Source: an uncultured Prevotellaceae bacterium (GTDB lineage Bacteria > Bacteroidota > Bacteroidia > Bacteroidales > Bacteroidaceae). From it: 64,000 nucleotides of DNA. A program made the position numbers and the translations under genes. A model generated the notes under the pieces. It was not told the origin of the DNA. It worked only from the letters and a program-made list of their open reading frames with translations, and ran no database searches. The stretch is taken from NCBI GenBank assembly GCA_902782305.1, contig CACZMV010000001.1:62001-126000 (forward strand), written 5' to 3'. Below, one piece after another: positions 27,021 through 36,835 of the stretch (the first letter of the stretch is position 1; every line of letters begins with the position of its first letter).

Positions 27021-28565
27021 TTACTTTTCAGTATAATCGAAATAGCGGAAAGCTGCTCTGCCCCCGCCTTCAACGAACATTCCCAAGGTGACACCCGTAA
27101 AGCCTCCTACGACTTCTGTGCTGACAAGTGGGCAATCATGACTGGCTATCAACTTCCAATCGCCATCAGCCTGAGCGTACTCGAAACGATACTGGTTGCC
27201 ATCCGAGGTAATGCGCAATCGCACCTTGCCTTGCAATTGACCAGAGTCATCGCCCATCAACTCGCCTTGAAGCGACTTTATCTGATATCTCATCTTCACA
27301 GCCACTGAACCTGTCTGGTATTTCTCCAATGTCAAGTCCATGTGTCCATCGTTAATCTGATAGACGGTCAGTCCTGCTTCAGTGGCAAAGTCGAGTTGGT
27401 CGATATCGATTTCCGTTTCAATAACTATGTTGACACTCTCTTGTCTTCGACCCAAGAAAGTGGGTTGGTTGTTCTCCGTCAGGGTTCCATGTGCCTTCAA
27501 CCAGAGTTGTCCATCAAACTCATAGTTGCTGGGGATGGGATTCTGCAGATAAATCCACTCTGGCGACAACTTATTATTATTAAATATGGTACGCGTGCGA
27601 TGCTGCCAAGGTTTCTGAGGAGCCAAGGTCTTTACCCGCATCACAGTATCGATGGGCTGACCTCCATTAATCACAGGCCATTGACCCTTCTTCCACTCCA
27701 CGGGTGCCAAGTAGGTTTCGCGACCGATATGGTGATAAGCACCCCCAAAGTTACGATAAGCCAGGAACACCACCCACCAGCTTCCGTCTGTAGCCTGCAC
27801 AAAGTCGCCATGACCCGTGCCCTGAATCTGCATGGTTTGTCCTGCCAAAGAGCAATTAGTTAACAGCGGATGCTGAGGATTCGCCACATAAGGTCCCAAT
27901 ATCTTCTTGCTACGGGCTATCGTCAAGCCATGAGCCATCTCAGTGCCTCCCTCTGAGATGAGCAAGTAGTAATAACCATCCTTCTTATAGAGATGGGGAC
28001 CCTCTGGATAGCGTCCACCTGTACCTTGCCAAAGTGGTTTGCTCTTAGTAAGCTGTTTGCCCGTCTTGGGGTCAATCTCGCAAAGCATGATGGTGTTATC
28101 AGGATTGCTCACCATATAGCACTTGCCATTCTCAAACCACAACGAAGGGTCAATGCCCTGCTGTTCCAGCCAAATGGGTTCGCTCCAAGGACCTGATGGA
28201 TTCTGAGCTGTCACCATGAAATTGCCTCCATTGCCTATATTGGTAGTAATCATATAATAGGTTCCTGCATGATAGCGGATGGTGGGAGCATAGATGCCCT
28301 GCCAAGAAGTAGCTCCTTTCAAAGGCAACTGGCTCTCGCGATCTAGCACATTGCCTATCTGCTCCCAATTGACCAAATCCTTGGAATGGTAGATGGGAAC
28401 ACCTGGAAAATACTGGAACGACGAATTGACCAGATAGTAGTCATCACCCACCCTGCAAACGGAGGGGTCTGGATGATAGCCTGGGATAACGGGATTGCGC
28501 AATTGTTGTGCAAAAGCTACAAGCGAGCTTATGAGAAGAAGAGAGAATACAATAATTTTTTTCAT
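27021..28565 (-). CDS. GH43-family beta-xylosidase/alpha-L-arabinofuranosidase
   Basis: A 514-residue secreted enzyme with a signal peptide (1-19). The five-bladed propeller has the expected acidic triad: Asp33 in HPDPSV (base), Asp139 in QGIDPSLW (pKa modulator) and Glu188 in YPEGPHLYK (acid). The C-terminal 180 residues form a beta-sandwich of the kind fused to GH43 xylosidases. It acts on xylan or arabinan side chains rather than mannan, so it is an accessory to the neighbouring locus or an independent gene. Its promoter and leader resemble those of the acetylesterase at 57581. Exact specificity cannot be told. Confidence 0.88.
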   Translation of the reverse strand: MKKIIVFSLLLISSLVAFAQQLRNPVIPGYHPDPSVCRVGDDYYLVNSSFQYFPGVPIYHSKDLVNWEQIGNVLDRESQLPLKGATSWQGIYAPTIRYHAGTYYMITTNIGNGGNFMVTAQNPSGPWSEPIWLEQQGIDPSLWFENGKCYMVSNPDNTIMLCEIDPKTGKQLTKSKPLWQGTGGRYPEGPHLYKKDGYYYLLISEGGTEMAHGLTIARSKKILGPYVANPQHPLLTNCSLAGQTMQIQGTGHGDFVQATDGSWWVVFLAYRNFGGAYHHIGRETYLAPVEWKKGQWPVINGGQPIDTVMRVKTLAPQKPWQHRTRTIFNNNKLSPEWIYLQNPIPSNYEFDGQLWLKAHGTLTENNQPTFLGRRQESVNIVIETEIDIDQLDFATEAGLTVYQINDGHMDLTLEKYQTGSVAVKMRYQIKSLQGELMGDDSGQLQGKVRLRITSDGNQYRFEYAQADGDWKLIASHDCPLVSTEVVGGFTGVTLGMFVEGGGRAAFRYFDYTEK

Positions 28566-28585
28566 TGTTTTTAGGGTTTACTGTG

Positions 28586-28593
28586 CAAAGTTA
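28586..28593 (-). promoter_or_regulatory. -7 element of the GH43 gene
   Basis: TAACTTTG on the minus strand, 20 bp upstream of the start. It is followed by GCACAGTAAA, as in front of the acetylesterase gene at 57581. Confidence 0.5.
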
Positions 28594-28632
28594 CGAAAAA
28601 AAATGAGATTCTATTGCAATTTCCAGACGGAA

Positions 28633-31098
28633 TTATAATGCGGTTGATCTAGATACAGTAACAATCCTGATTTGTCCCGTTTTCAGTCCGTCACTAAGAC
28701 AGTTGAGCGTGATTTCAGAAGCCGTTTCCGTGCTCTGAACAATCACTTGAGCCAGACCATTGAAAGCCGGGATGGAAAACTCCTTGCAGTTCATACTGGT
28801 GGGATGGTCCTGACCTAAATACATCGGGTCGCCATTGCCAACGCCCAAAATGCGAGCATCGCCCTCAAGACGGAAATTCAGCATGGGGCAGGCATCGGGA
28901 ACGATACGCCCCTTTTGGTCTTGAACCTCAACGGTAATGATTACGAGATCGCGCCCGTCGGCAATAATCTCCTGGCGGTCAGCCTTCAATAGCGTCTGAT
29001 AAGCCGGTTTCGTAGTCTCTATAATCTTCGTCATGATGCGCTTGCCGTTCTTATAGCCAATAGCAACGACTTTGCCAGGCTGATAGACGGCTTTCCACTT
29101 CAGGTGTCCGTTTCTAGGCATCTGCTGGCGGCCCAGTTTCTTGCCGTTCACCATCAATTCCACCTCATCGCAATTGCTGTATGCCCATAACTCTATCTCC
29201 TCACCCTCATGCCCTTGCAGGTTCCAATGTGGAAAGATATGCAATGTCGGTTCGTCCGTCCACCATGATTTCAAGTAATACGCCTCGTCTTTTGGAAATC
29301 CACAATAGTCTAGAATACCAAACTCAGAGTCGTGAGCTGGGAACACGAGCGGATTGGACTCACCACGATAGTCAAAGCCCGTCCAGTAGAACAGTCCGGC
29401 GCCCCAAGGACGCTCGGCATAGAAACGCCAGCCGCGCTCAATGACATTCTCAATATGATGGTGTATTGTGTCACGGTTCATACTGACCATACGCCCAGGG
29501 TAGTCTGATTGGTTGAAGTACCACCCACGCGTTCCGCAGCCAGTTGTCTCTTCACTGCCAACAATCTTCCATGAAGGATTGGACTTCTTGCGATTGTCCA
29601 CATCGTTCTGCACGATATAGTTAAAACTTACCACATCAACACCTTTGATAAGTTCCATACCACCGGCATTGGCCACGGTACTCGGACGCGTGGGATCATA
29701 TAGGCGCGTATATTCACGCATTGCCTCAGCTAAGCGAGTGCCCAGAGCTGTGTTCTCGATGCCCCACTCCTCGTTTCCGTCGCTCCACATAATAATGGAA
29801 GGATGGTTGCGGTCACGTTTAATCATGCGTTCCAACAGACGAAGATGTTCATCGTTAACACCCATCAGGCGGTTCTCCTCAATGACGAGGATTCCCTCAC
29901 GGTCACAAACGTCAAGCATTGCTGGCGTCATGGGATTGTGCGAAGAACGATAAGCATTGCAGCCGAACTTTTTGATTTGTTGGATACGCCATACCTGCAA
30001 GGCATCGGGGATGGCTGAGCCCACACCGGCATGATCTTGATGCAGGTTCACCCCCTTCAGTTTCACCTGCTTACCGTTCAGCAGAAAGCCCTGCTCAGCA
30101 TCAAATACTATATCGCGGATGCCTGTGGTGGTCTTATAAAAATCTGTAACCTTTCCATTCTGAACGACAGTGGTTTCCACTTGATACAGATAAGGGTCTG
30201 TAATGTTCCAGAGGTGTGGATGGTCCACCGTGATACTCTGCTTGCAACTCTGTGTCTGTTTGGCCTTCAGATTCAAGATTATTGCCTCACTTTTACCTAT
30301 TTCTTTGCCGTCTGCATCCAACAAACGTTGCACGACCTCACATTGTTGAGATTTGAGGGAACTGTTGCAGACCTCTGTCTCAATGCAAAGTTTGGCCTTT
30401 GAATACGGTTTGCTCAGTTCTGCATAGACAAAGGTGCCGAAAGGCGCTACGCTGACCTCAGCACTTTTCTCTAACCACACATCTCGATAGATACCTGCAC
30501 CCTCATAAAACCAGCCTTCTTCCAATGAAGCATCCGCACGGACACAAATCAAATTGTCCTCACCATATTTTACATAAGGTGTAATATCGAAAACCTGCGT
30601 TGTGTATCCACTTGGTTCCGTACCCATATAGAAGCCGTTGAACCATACCTGTGCATTGCGGAAGATACCGTCAAAACGCAGCATAAGACGTTCCCCAAGA
30701 TCTTCATTACCGATTTTAAACGTCTTTCGATACCACCCTACACTGGTCTCCGGATACTTATAACCTACAGTCTTATAGCCATGCGAATGGCTGGCCTCTT
30801 TGGCATAGGGTAATATCGATACCCAGTCGTGAGGTATCTGTACTTCCTGCCATTGAGAATCATTGAATTTCTGAGAATAAGGTCCCTCGTTGTGGATGGA
30901 GTTAGCCTTTGTCAAATAGTTAAAGTACTCCGTTCCACAACCGAAGTCTTTCAGGGGGTCGGAAGCATGCCCCATTGCAAACTTCCATCCCTTATCCAGT
31001 CGGATAGTTTCACGCACGTTATCAACACCAATTATTGTTGCCTGCACGCCCAAGACGTACAAGATCAGTACCATACTGTAAAATAATCGTTGTTTCAT
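28633..31098 (-). CDS. GH2-family glycoside hydrolase with DUF4982 (beta-galactosidase or beta-mannosidase)
   Basis: An 821-residue secreted enzyme (signal peptide about 1-20). It has the N-terminal jelly-roll sugar-binding domain, an immunoglobulin-like GH2 domain, a TIM barrel with acid/base Glu in MWSDGNEEWG (near residue 441) and nucleophile Glu in the GSEET segment (near 515), then FYWTGFDYRGE and a C-terminal DUF4982-like region (about 630-690) plus an Ig-like domain. This layout is usual in Bacteroidota beta-galactosidases. Its place as the last gene of the mannan operon makes beta-mannosidase or removal of beta-galactosyl caps plausible. It lies 39 bp after manA. Confidence 0.85.
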   Translation of the reverse strand: MKQRLFYSMVLILYVLGVQATIIGVDNVRETIRLDKGWKFAMGHASDPLKDFGCGTEYFNYLTKANSIHNEGPYSQKFNDSQWQEVQIPHDWVSILPYAKEASHSHGYKTVGYKYPETSVGWYRKTFKIGNEDLGERLMLRFDGIFRNAQVWFNGFYMGTEPSGYTTQVFDITPYVKYGEDNLICVRADASLEEGWFYEGAGIYRDVWLEKSAEVSVAPFGTFVYAELSKPYSKAKLCIETEVCNSSLKSQQCEVVQRLLDADGKEIGKSEAIILNLKAKQTQSCKQSITVDHPHLWNITDPYLYQVETTVVQNGKVTDFYKTTTGIRDIVFDAEQGFLLNGKQVKLKGVNLHQDHAGVGSAIPDALQVWRIQQIKKFGCNAYRSSHNPMTPAMLDVCDREGILVIEENRLMGVNDEHLRLLERMIKRDRNHPSIIMWSDGNEEWGIENTALGTRLAEAMREYTRLYDPTRPSTVANAGGMELIKGVDVVSFNYIVQNDVDNRKKSNPSWKIVGSEETTGCGTRGWYFNQSDYPGRMVSMNRDTIHHHIENVIERGWRFYAERPWGAGLFYWTGFDYRGESNPLVFPAHDSEFGILDYCGFPKDEAYYLKSWWTDEPTLHIFPHWNLQGHEGEEIELWAYSNCDEVELMVNGKKLGRQQMPRNGHLKWKAVYQPGKVVAIGYKNGKRIMTKIIETTKPAYQTLLKADRQEIIADGRDLVIITVEVQDQKGRIVPDACPMLNFRLEGDARILGVGNGDPMYLGQDHPTSMNCKEFSIPAFNGLAQVIVQSTETASEITLNCLSDGLKTGQIRIVTVSRSTAL

Positions 31099-31137
31099 AT
31101 ATAAACAATAAGTTTGTTCTGGGAAAAACGAATGACA

Positions 31138-32130
31138 TTATCCTATTGTAGCAGTTAGGAATGAGGCGTTTCCAAAGATATATAGCACATTTTCACAGGC
31201 AGGTACGAGGATGGTCTCACCCTGTCGAATGCTGATGCCATTAATATTGGCCTCGCCCCACAGACACATGACAACAACAAACGAATCGCAGTGGAAATCG
31301 ACTTGGGATGCCACCTGCACAACGACACGATGAACGACAAAATGCGGACAATTGACAAGTTGTGATATGGGCTTGGTCGAGTCGTAACTGCTACGGTATT
31401 CCGGCCATACGCGGTAATCGATGGCATCGCGAGCCTCAGCGATATGCAACTCGCGAGGCCTGCCATGGGCATCCTTTCGTCCGAAGTCGTAAACACGGTA
31501 GGTAATGTCGGAAGTTTCCTGAATTTCAGCAAGGAAGTTGCCGGCACCAATGGCGTGCAATCTTCCAGCAGGCAGGAAATAGAGATCACCGTCATGCGCC
31601 TCGTGCGTGGCAATGACATCCTGCATGGGAGAATGGGAACCAGAGGGGGAACCATCGGGAACTGGAGTATTAGCCAACCGCTCATATTCGTCAGGGGTGA
31701 TGTTTTTCTTCAGGCCAGAATATATCTTGGCGCCTACATCGCTCTTAATGACATACCACATCTCGGTCTTACCCTGACAGCCGTGACGTTTCATGGCCAG
31801 TTTATCATCGGGATGAACTTGCACACTTAAATCCTGGCGCGAGTCGATGAACTTCACCAGCAACGGAAACTTGTTGCCATACTTTTTATAGACCTTCTGC
31901 CCCACGAGCAGGCCTTTGTACTTGTCAATGAGATCTGTTAATGTAAGTCCGACGTCGACATCATCGATAAGCCCACGCGCGATAGCACGGCTCTCATGTC
32001 CGGGGACACCACTAATTTCCCAACTCTCACCGATATTCGGCTGAGCCGTAAAGATACCTTTGAAAGGTGCAATCTGATAACCGCCCCATAAGGTTGTCTT
32101 TAGATATGGTTCAAATTTGTACGGTTTCAT
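31138..32130 (-). CDS. manA: Mannose-6-phosphate isomerase, class I
   Basis: A 330-residue cupin metalloenzyme converting mannose-6-phosphate to fructose-6-phosphate. Zinc-site motifs are QVHPDD (near residue 100), EMWYVI (near 117) and GRLHAIGAG (near 190). The short C-terminal beta domain is usual for the Bacteroidota form. It lies 11 bp after the GH36 gene. In this operon it would take mannose-6-phosphate derived from the GH130 product mannose-1-phosphate, after a phosphomannomutase that is not in the window, into glycolysis. Confidence 0.93.
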   Translation of the reverse strand: MKPYKFEPYLKTTLWGGYQIAPFKGIFTAQPNIGESWEISGVPGHESRAIARGLIDDVDVGLTLTDLIDKYKGLLVGQKVYKKYGNKFPLLVKFIDSRQDLSVQVHPDDKLAMKRHGCQGKTEMWYVIKSDVGAKIYSGLKKNITPDEYERLANTPVPDGSPSGSHSPMQDVIATHEAHDGDLYFLPAGRLHAIGAGNFLAEIQETSDITYRVYDFGRKDAHGRPRELHIAEARDAIDYRVWPEYRSSYDSTKPISQLVNCPHFVVHRVVVQVASQVDFHCDSFVVVMCLWGEANINGISIRQGETILVPACENVLYIFGNASFLTATIG

Positions 32131-32141
32131 ACGTCACTTCT

Positions 32142-34325
32142 TTAATTAAGTTCAAACACACGTGAGGCATAGTCTTCCCACAAAGGAACCTCGATGCCTA
32201 CAGACATCAGGAAACGACCTGTGAACTGCTTGCCGTTTAGACTACAGGATTTCTGACCTATGCGCACATCGCGCTCCGTTAGCGTGTAGGTCTTGTCAGG
32301 ATTCAGACCGGCTAGACGCAGGCGTGGCAGGGGCTGGTCGTAGTAGTTCTCGATTTTATAGACGAAGAGTACGGCGTTGCTCCGGGCATCGTCGACATAC
32401 ATGAGACTAGCTACGCCCTTGTGGTCGTAGGGGGACAACAGACGGTAGAGATTACCCGTCTGAACGATGGGACGCAATTGCTTGTAGTCGGCAAAGCAAG
32501 TGGTGCATTGCTGGCGCTCCTCGTCGGTCATGTCTTTGGGTTGCAGCTCTATACCAAGACGTCCGCTCATGGCCACATCGCAACGGAATTTGACTGGAAT
32601 CCGCCGTCCGCCCGTATTCCAATATGGAACGTGGTTGATGTGTTGAGCCATGGCGTTGGCGGGGAAGAAGAGGCTGGTACCATATTGAATGTAGACACGC
32701 TGCAGGGCATCAGTATTATCAGATACCCAAAACTCGTCGAAGTAGGGCAGCAGGCCATAGTTGGCACGTCCGCCGCCCGAGGCACAGTCCTGGATGACCA
32801 GGTCAGGGTACTTGGCACGGATACGCTGCAAGGTCTTGATGAGTCCGCGATGGTAATCGATGTAGATGTTGTTCTGCTTCGACTTGGGCAGATAGAGCGA
32901 ACCGTAGTTCTGTATCGAAGCATTGGCATCCCATTTGATGTAGCTGATTTCTGGGTACTGAGTCATTAGGTCGTCAACAATCTTGAATACGAAATCCTGC
33001 ACTTTAGGATTCGTCATATCGAGTACAACCTGCGTGCCCCCACGGCCCAGTTTTAGTTTGCGTCCCTTGGTCTGTAACACCCAGTCAGGATGCTGTTCGT
33101 ACAGTTCACTGGTGGTATTACTCATTTCTGGTTCAATCCAAATACCAAACTTGATATGACGCTGCTTGGCGGCATCAGTAAGGGCTTTGATGCCGTTGGG
33201 CAGCTTTTGGCGGTCTACCACCCAGTCGCCTAACGACGAGTTGTCCTTCTTGCGTGGATACTTATCGCCAAACCAGCCGTCGTCCATCACAAACAGTTCA
33301 CCGCCAAAGGCAGCTATATCGTCCATCATTTTGATAATTTTCTCTTCAGTAATGTCTAAATAGATGCCTTCCCATGAATTCAGCAGGATGTCACCCGTCT
33401 GCATACCACGATGTAGCATACCTTCCTTGCGTGCCCAGTCATGGAAATTGCGGCTCACACCACCCATGCCCTTGTCAGAGTAGGTCATAGCCATATGGGG
33501 TGTCTCGAAAATTTCTTTCGGTTCCAAGACATACTCACTCGATAGGGGCGAGATGCCTGCATAGATATGATGTTCTTTGTGCGAAATCGTATTTACGCGT
33601 AATTCATAGTTGCCGCTCCAGCAGAGGGCGATACCAATAGTGCGTCCTGTCTGTTCTTGTGGATATCCGTCGAGTGAGAGCATCAGTTCGGGTGCGTCGA
33701 GATGAGAGTTACGGGCACCGTCCGTGTTGCTGATCACCTTCATCCCCTGAGTTACGGGTTCCATAGTCGGTTCTGTCTCAGCGGCCCAGTTGCCATGCAG
33801 ATGCGTCATCCACACATCACCTTGGCGCAATGTCAGGTGACCGCTATCGAAACGTTTAAGCGTGATGACCTTCTTTTCCTGATGCGAAATCTCAGTCCAT
33901 GTTTCAATGATATCGACGTTCTTGTATGCTTTGTAGAAGACTTTTACTGTGAAGGGCATCAGTTTGTCAATCATTGTAAAGATGTGTATTTTGGCGCGCG
34001 GTTCATCCTTTATTTCATAGTCAGCAACCTTAAGTTCCAAATTCAAGTCACCGTCAACATGCTGTACCTGCAAGGCAGGAGCCTGGACGGCATCAACTGT
34101 GCCAAAAGCCGGCATAACATGGAAGTTGAAATCACTGCCGCCATCGCGCAATTCTTGTAAGGTGGCATTCTTGTCGCCATAGTACGACTGACACAGGTCA
34201 CCATCCTCCTGTGTGGTAAGCAACAATTGCGTTTTAGGGGTTTCAATAGTGACATCCCCCTGCCAGGCCATTGCGCACAGGCTGAATGCCACATGGCAAA
34301 TGCCAAATAATATCGTCTTCTTCAT
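32142..34325 (-). CDS. GH36-family alpha-galactosidase
   Basis: A 727-residue enzyme with a signal peptide (1-20). The N-terminal beta-supersandwich spans about 30-310 and the TIM barrel about 315-640, with WIEPEMSN near 396, nucleophile Asp466 in YIKWDANAS and acid/base Asp536 in FWVSDNTDA. The remainder is a C-terminal beta domain. It would remove alpha-1,6-galactose side groups from galactomannan oligosaccharides in the periplasm so that the backbone enzymes can act. It lies between the epimerase gene (27-bp spacer made of heptamer repeats) and manA. Confidence 0.94.
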   Translation of the reverse strand: MKKTILFGICHVAFSLCAMAWQGDVTIETPKTQLLLTTQEDGDLCQSYYGDKNATLQELRDGGSDFNFHVMPAFGTVDAVQAPALQVQHVDGDLNLELKVADYEIKDEPRAKIHIFTMIDKLMPFTVKVFYKAYKNVDIIETWTEISHQEKKVITLKRFDSGHLTLRQGDVWMTHLHGNWAAETEPTMEPVTQGMKVISNTDGARNSHLDAPELMLSLDGYPQEQTGRTIGIALCWSGNYELRVNTISHKEHHIYAGISPLSSEYVLEPKEIFETPHMAMTYSDKGMGGVSRNFHDWARKEGMLHRGMQTGDILLNSWEGIYLDITEEKIIKMMDDIAAFGGELFVMDDGWFGDKYPRKKDNSSLGDWVVDRQKLPNGIKALTDAAKQRHIKFGIWIEPEMSNTTSELYEQHPDWVLQTKGRKLKLGRGGTQVVLDMTNPKVQDFVFKIVDDLMTQYPEISYIKWDANASIQNYGSLYLPKSKQNNIYIDYHRGLIKTLQRIRAKYPDLVIQDCASGGGRANYGLLPYFDEFWVSDNTDALQRVYIQYGTSLFFPANAMAQHINHVPYWNTGGRRIPVKFRCDVAMSGRLGIELQPKDMTDEERQQCTTCFADYKQLRPIVQTGNLYRLLSPYDHKGVASLMYVDDARSNAVLFVYKIENYYDQPLPRLRLAGLNPDKTYTLTERDVRIGQKSCSLNGKQFTGRFLMSVGIEVPLWEDYASRVFELN

Positions 34326-34331
34326 AATGTT

Positions 34332-34366
34332 TTAACTCTTAACTCTTAATTCTTAACTCTTAAACC
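34332..34366. repeat. Heptamer tandem repeat in spacer
   Basis: Five 7-bp units (TTAACTC, TTAACTC, TTAATTC, TTAACTC, TTAAACC) start at 34332, 34339, 34346, 34353 and 34360. They fill the spacer and run through the stop codon of the epimerase gene. Confidence 0.8.
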
Positions 34367-35642
34367 GTTCTATAGTTTCCAGACACATGCGACTATTATG
34401 GTAAGGACATTTCCAAAAACCTGCATGGTCGTCATCCAAGTTCAGCGTGCCGTCCTTCCGACGGCTCCAAAACCATTCACCATGTTCGTAGTCTATCAGG
34501 TTCCGTTTGATGTATTCCCAGCATTCTAAGGCGTGCTGCAACGCCTTTTCATCGCCAAAATACTGATAGATGTTCAGCCATCCCACGACGTTCTCAGCCT
34601 GAACCCACCAATGCAGGTCATCGTCCACATAACCAGTATCCAGATTGGCTTCGTGTATCATGCTGCCATCGGGCCGAAGTCCCTTCTCAGATGCCTTGGC
34701 TACGGCAAGCACTATCGGTTCAACTTTTTCTATCACATTTTTATCACCCAATACCAGTGCGGCTTCATGCATCAACCATGAACATTCAATATCGTGACCA
34801 TAGCTTTCCAGCCGTCCTGCACCACGTGTCCAGTCCATCTCGAAGAACAAGTCCAAATGATGGGTTTCGGGATTCAAGATACGATCGGTAAAGATACTGA
34901 TTAAATTACGCAATGAGCCCTCTATCTTCACTATCGTCTCAAAAGGAACACTCACGCCCATAGGTAAGACAGATCCTATGGCAGGCACATAATCACATGA
35001 TTCGGCAGCTTGCAGTTCTTTCAAACATCTCAGCAGATTTGTATAGGGTTCGATGATATGCAAGTGGGTATTCTGCGACTTGGGGTAGTTTGCATCCAAT
35101 TCCGAGAGCCGCATATCAGCCATGGTTCCCCATTCGCGTGTACAGGCTTCAATATAGCCGTTGTTTTGTGAATCGAAAGCATGCTCCTCAATACACTCAT
35201 ATAATAGGATGGCATAGTCGAGTGCCTCACGGTCGCCAGTTGCACGGGCATATTCGCTCAGCCCATATATCATAAAGCCTATGGCGTAGAACTGCTTCTT
35301 CGTGTCCTTCGCCTGCCCCAGATAGTCCGTCGACCAGTAGGTGCCCCCATATTCTTTGTCATAGAAATGCTCCAATATATAGTCCTTCATTCTGGTAGCA
35401 GCATCTAGATACTCTGGTTTGTGCAATACGCGATAGGCTGCTGCAAACGACCATAGTATGCGAGCTGAAAGTATAGCACCCTTGTCGGCAGTCTTCACGA
35501 GCTGTCCGTTTCCCATCATCTGTCCGTAGAAGCCACCATGCTCTGTGTCTAGCATCTTGTCAAGCCAAAAGCGCAGAATGTTGTTTTCCAGTACATTCTG
35601 CATTTCCGCCCTCATTGTTTTTATTGTCTCAACCATTCTCAA
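34353..35642 (-). CDS. AGE-family epimerase (cellobiose/mannobiose 2-epimerase-like)
   Basis: A 429-residue (alpha/alpha)6-barrel protein of the N-acylglucosamine/cellobiose 2-epimerase family, without signal peptide, hence cytoplasmic. Conserved stretches include GGFYGQM near residue 37, HDIECSWLMHEAA near 280 and HWWVQAENVVGW near 345, carrying the His residues used for proton transfer. It lies 4 bp after the GH130 gene. The pairing of such an epimerase with a mannosylglucose phosphorylase is the established route by which Bacteroides converts beta-1,4-mannobiose to mannosylglucose. The assigned substrate rests on that context. The first residues may be over-called; MVETIKT two codons in is an alternative start. 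Confidence 0.9.
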   Translation of the reverse strand: MRMVETIKTMRAEMQNVLENNILRFWLDKMLDTEHGGFYGQMMGNGQLVKTADKGAILSARILWSFAAAYRVLHKPEYLDAATRMKDYILEHFYDKEYGGTYWSTDYLGQAKDTKKQFYAIGFMIYGLSEYARATGDREALDYAILLYECIEEHAFDSQNNGYIEACTREWGTMADMRLSELDANYPKSQNTHLHIIEPYTNLLRCLKELQAAESCDYVPAIGSVLPMGVSVPFETIVKIEGSLRNLISIFTDRILNPETHHLDLFFEMDWTRGAGRLESYGHDIECSWLMHEAALVLGDKNVIEKVEPIVLAVAKASEKGLRPDGSMIHEANLDTGYVDDDLHWWVQAENVVGWLNIYQYFGDEKALQHALECWEYIKRNLIDYEHGEWFWSRRKDGTLNLDDDHAGFWKCPYHNSRMCLETIERFKS

Positions 35643-35646
35643 GTTC

Positions 35647-36816
35647 TCATTTTCTTAATTTCTCATTTTTCCTGATAAGTTTCTTGATAGCCTCTACAGA
35701 GGCTGCTGTATAAAGCCCGTCCTCTGGCGTGTTCATGCAGTAGTCTATGAGCTTATTAATTGTCGAGGTTGCCACATGCATGCGTGTGTCAGCCGATGCA
35801 TAATAGATAAATACACGGCCATCGTCATCAGCTATCCATCCATTGGCAAAAGCCACGTTCATTACGTCGCCAACGTATTCGTTAGCCTCGGGTACTAAGA
35901 AGTAGCCTCCAGGCTTTGCTATGACCTTTGTGGGATCGTCGAGAGCCGTCATATACATATATAGCACATAGCGCAACCCGTCGGCAGTGGCACGCACACC
36001 GTGAGCCAGATGCAGCCATCCCTTGACTGTCTTAATCGGATGCGGGCCCTCACCATTCTTCACTTCAGTAATGGTATGATAATGGCGCGCATTAATGATT
36101 GTTTCCTCTTTGATTTCAGCATGAGTAATGTCACCAACCAGTGCCCAACCTATGCCTCCACCGCTGCCCGTATCAATGAAACCATCCTGCGGACGGGTAT
36201 AGAATGCATACTTTCCATCCACGAACTCTGGGTGCAACACCACATTACGCTGTTGCGACTTAGTCTTCAAGTCAGGCAAACGATACCACGTCTTCAAATC
36301 TTTCGTACGTGCTATTCCTGCTGTAGCTGTGGCTGCACTGAGGTTTCCTGGCTGGGAATCGTCATGGCGCTCTGCACAGAAAACTCCATAAATCCAACCA
36401 TCCTCATGCTGTGTAATACGCATATCATAGATATTAGTGGCTGGCACCACATCATCGGGCATGGTGATAGGCTCATCCCAGAAGCGGAAATTATCCACAC
36501 CATTCGGACTCTCTGCCACTGCGAAGAATGACTTACGGTCTGCACCTTCCACACGAACCACCAAGCAGTACTTTCCCTGCCATTTGATAGCACCTGAATT
36601 CAACGTTGCATTCATCATGATGCGTTGCATCAGGTATGGATTATCCTGTTCGTTGAAATCATAGCGCCACTCCAACGGGGTGTGTTCCGCTGTCAGTATA
36701 GGATTCTTCCACTTGTCGTAAATACCATTACCCCATTCCATAGGTTCATTTTTTTGCGTCAATAACGCCTCATGGTGGGCTCTTAACGCCTTCTTTTTTT
36801 CTTCAAAATTGCTCAT
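35647..36816 (-). CDS. GH130 4-O-beta-D-mannosyl-D-glucose phosphorylase
   Basis: A 389-residue cytoplasmic five-bladed propeller enzyme with no signal peptide. Asp131 in [14 protein letters not shown] occupies the position of the general acid in the Bacteroides fragilis enzyme, and the overall length is nearly identical to that family (GH130 subfamily 1). Phosphate-binding Arg/Lys/His candidates occur in RNVVLHPEF and in GGGIGW. It would phosphorolyse mannosylglucose to mannose-1-phosphate and glucose, saving one ATP. It lies 19 bp after the GH26 gene and 4 bp before the epimerase. Confidence 0.93.
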   Translation of the reverse strand: MSNFEEKKKALRAHHEALLTQKNEPMEWGNGIYDKWKNPILTAEHTPLEWRYDFNEQDNPYLMQRIMMNATLNSGAIKWQGKYCLVVRVEGADRKSFFAVAESPNGVDNFRFWDEPITMPDDVVPATNIYDMRITQHEDGWIYGVFCAERHDDSQPGNLSAATATAGIARTKDLKTWYRLPDLKTKSQQRNVVLHPEFVDGKYAFYTRPQDGFIDTGSGGGIGWALVGDITHAEIKEETIINARHYHTITEVKNGEGPHPIKTVKGWLHLAHGVRATADGLRYVLYMYMTALDDPTKVIAKPGGYFLVPEANEYVGDVMNVAFANGWIADDDGRVFIYYASADTRMHVATSTINKLIDYCMNTPEDGLYTAASVEAIKKLIRKNEKLRK

Positions 36817-36835
36817 CGTTCAATTTATATAATTC

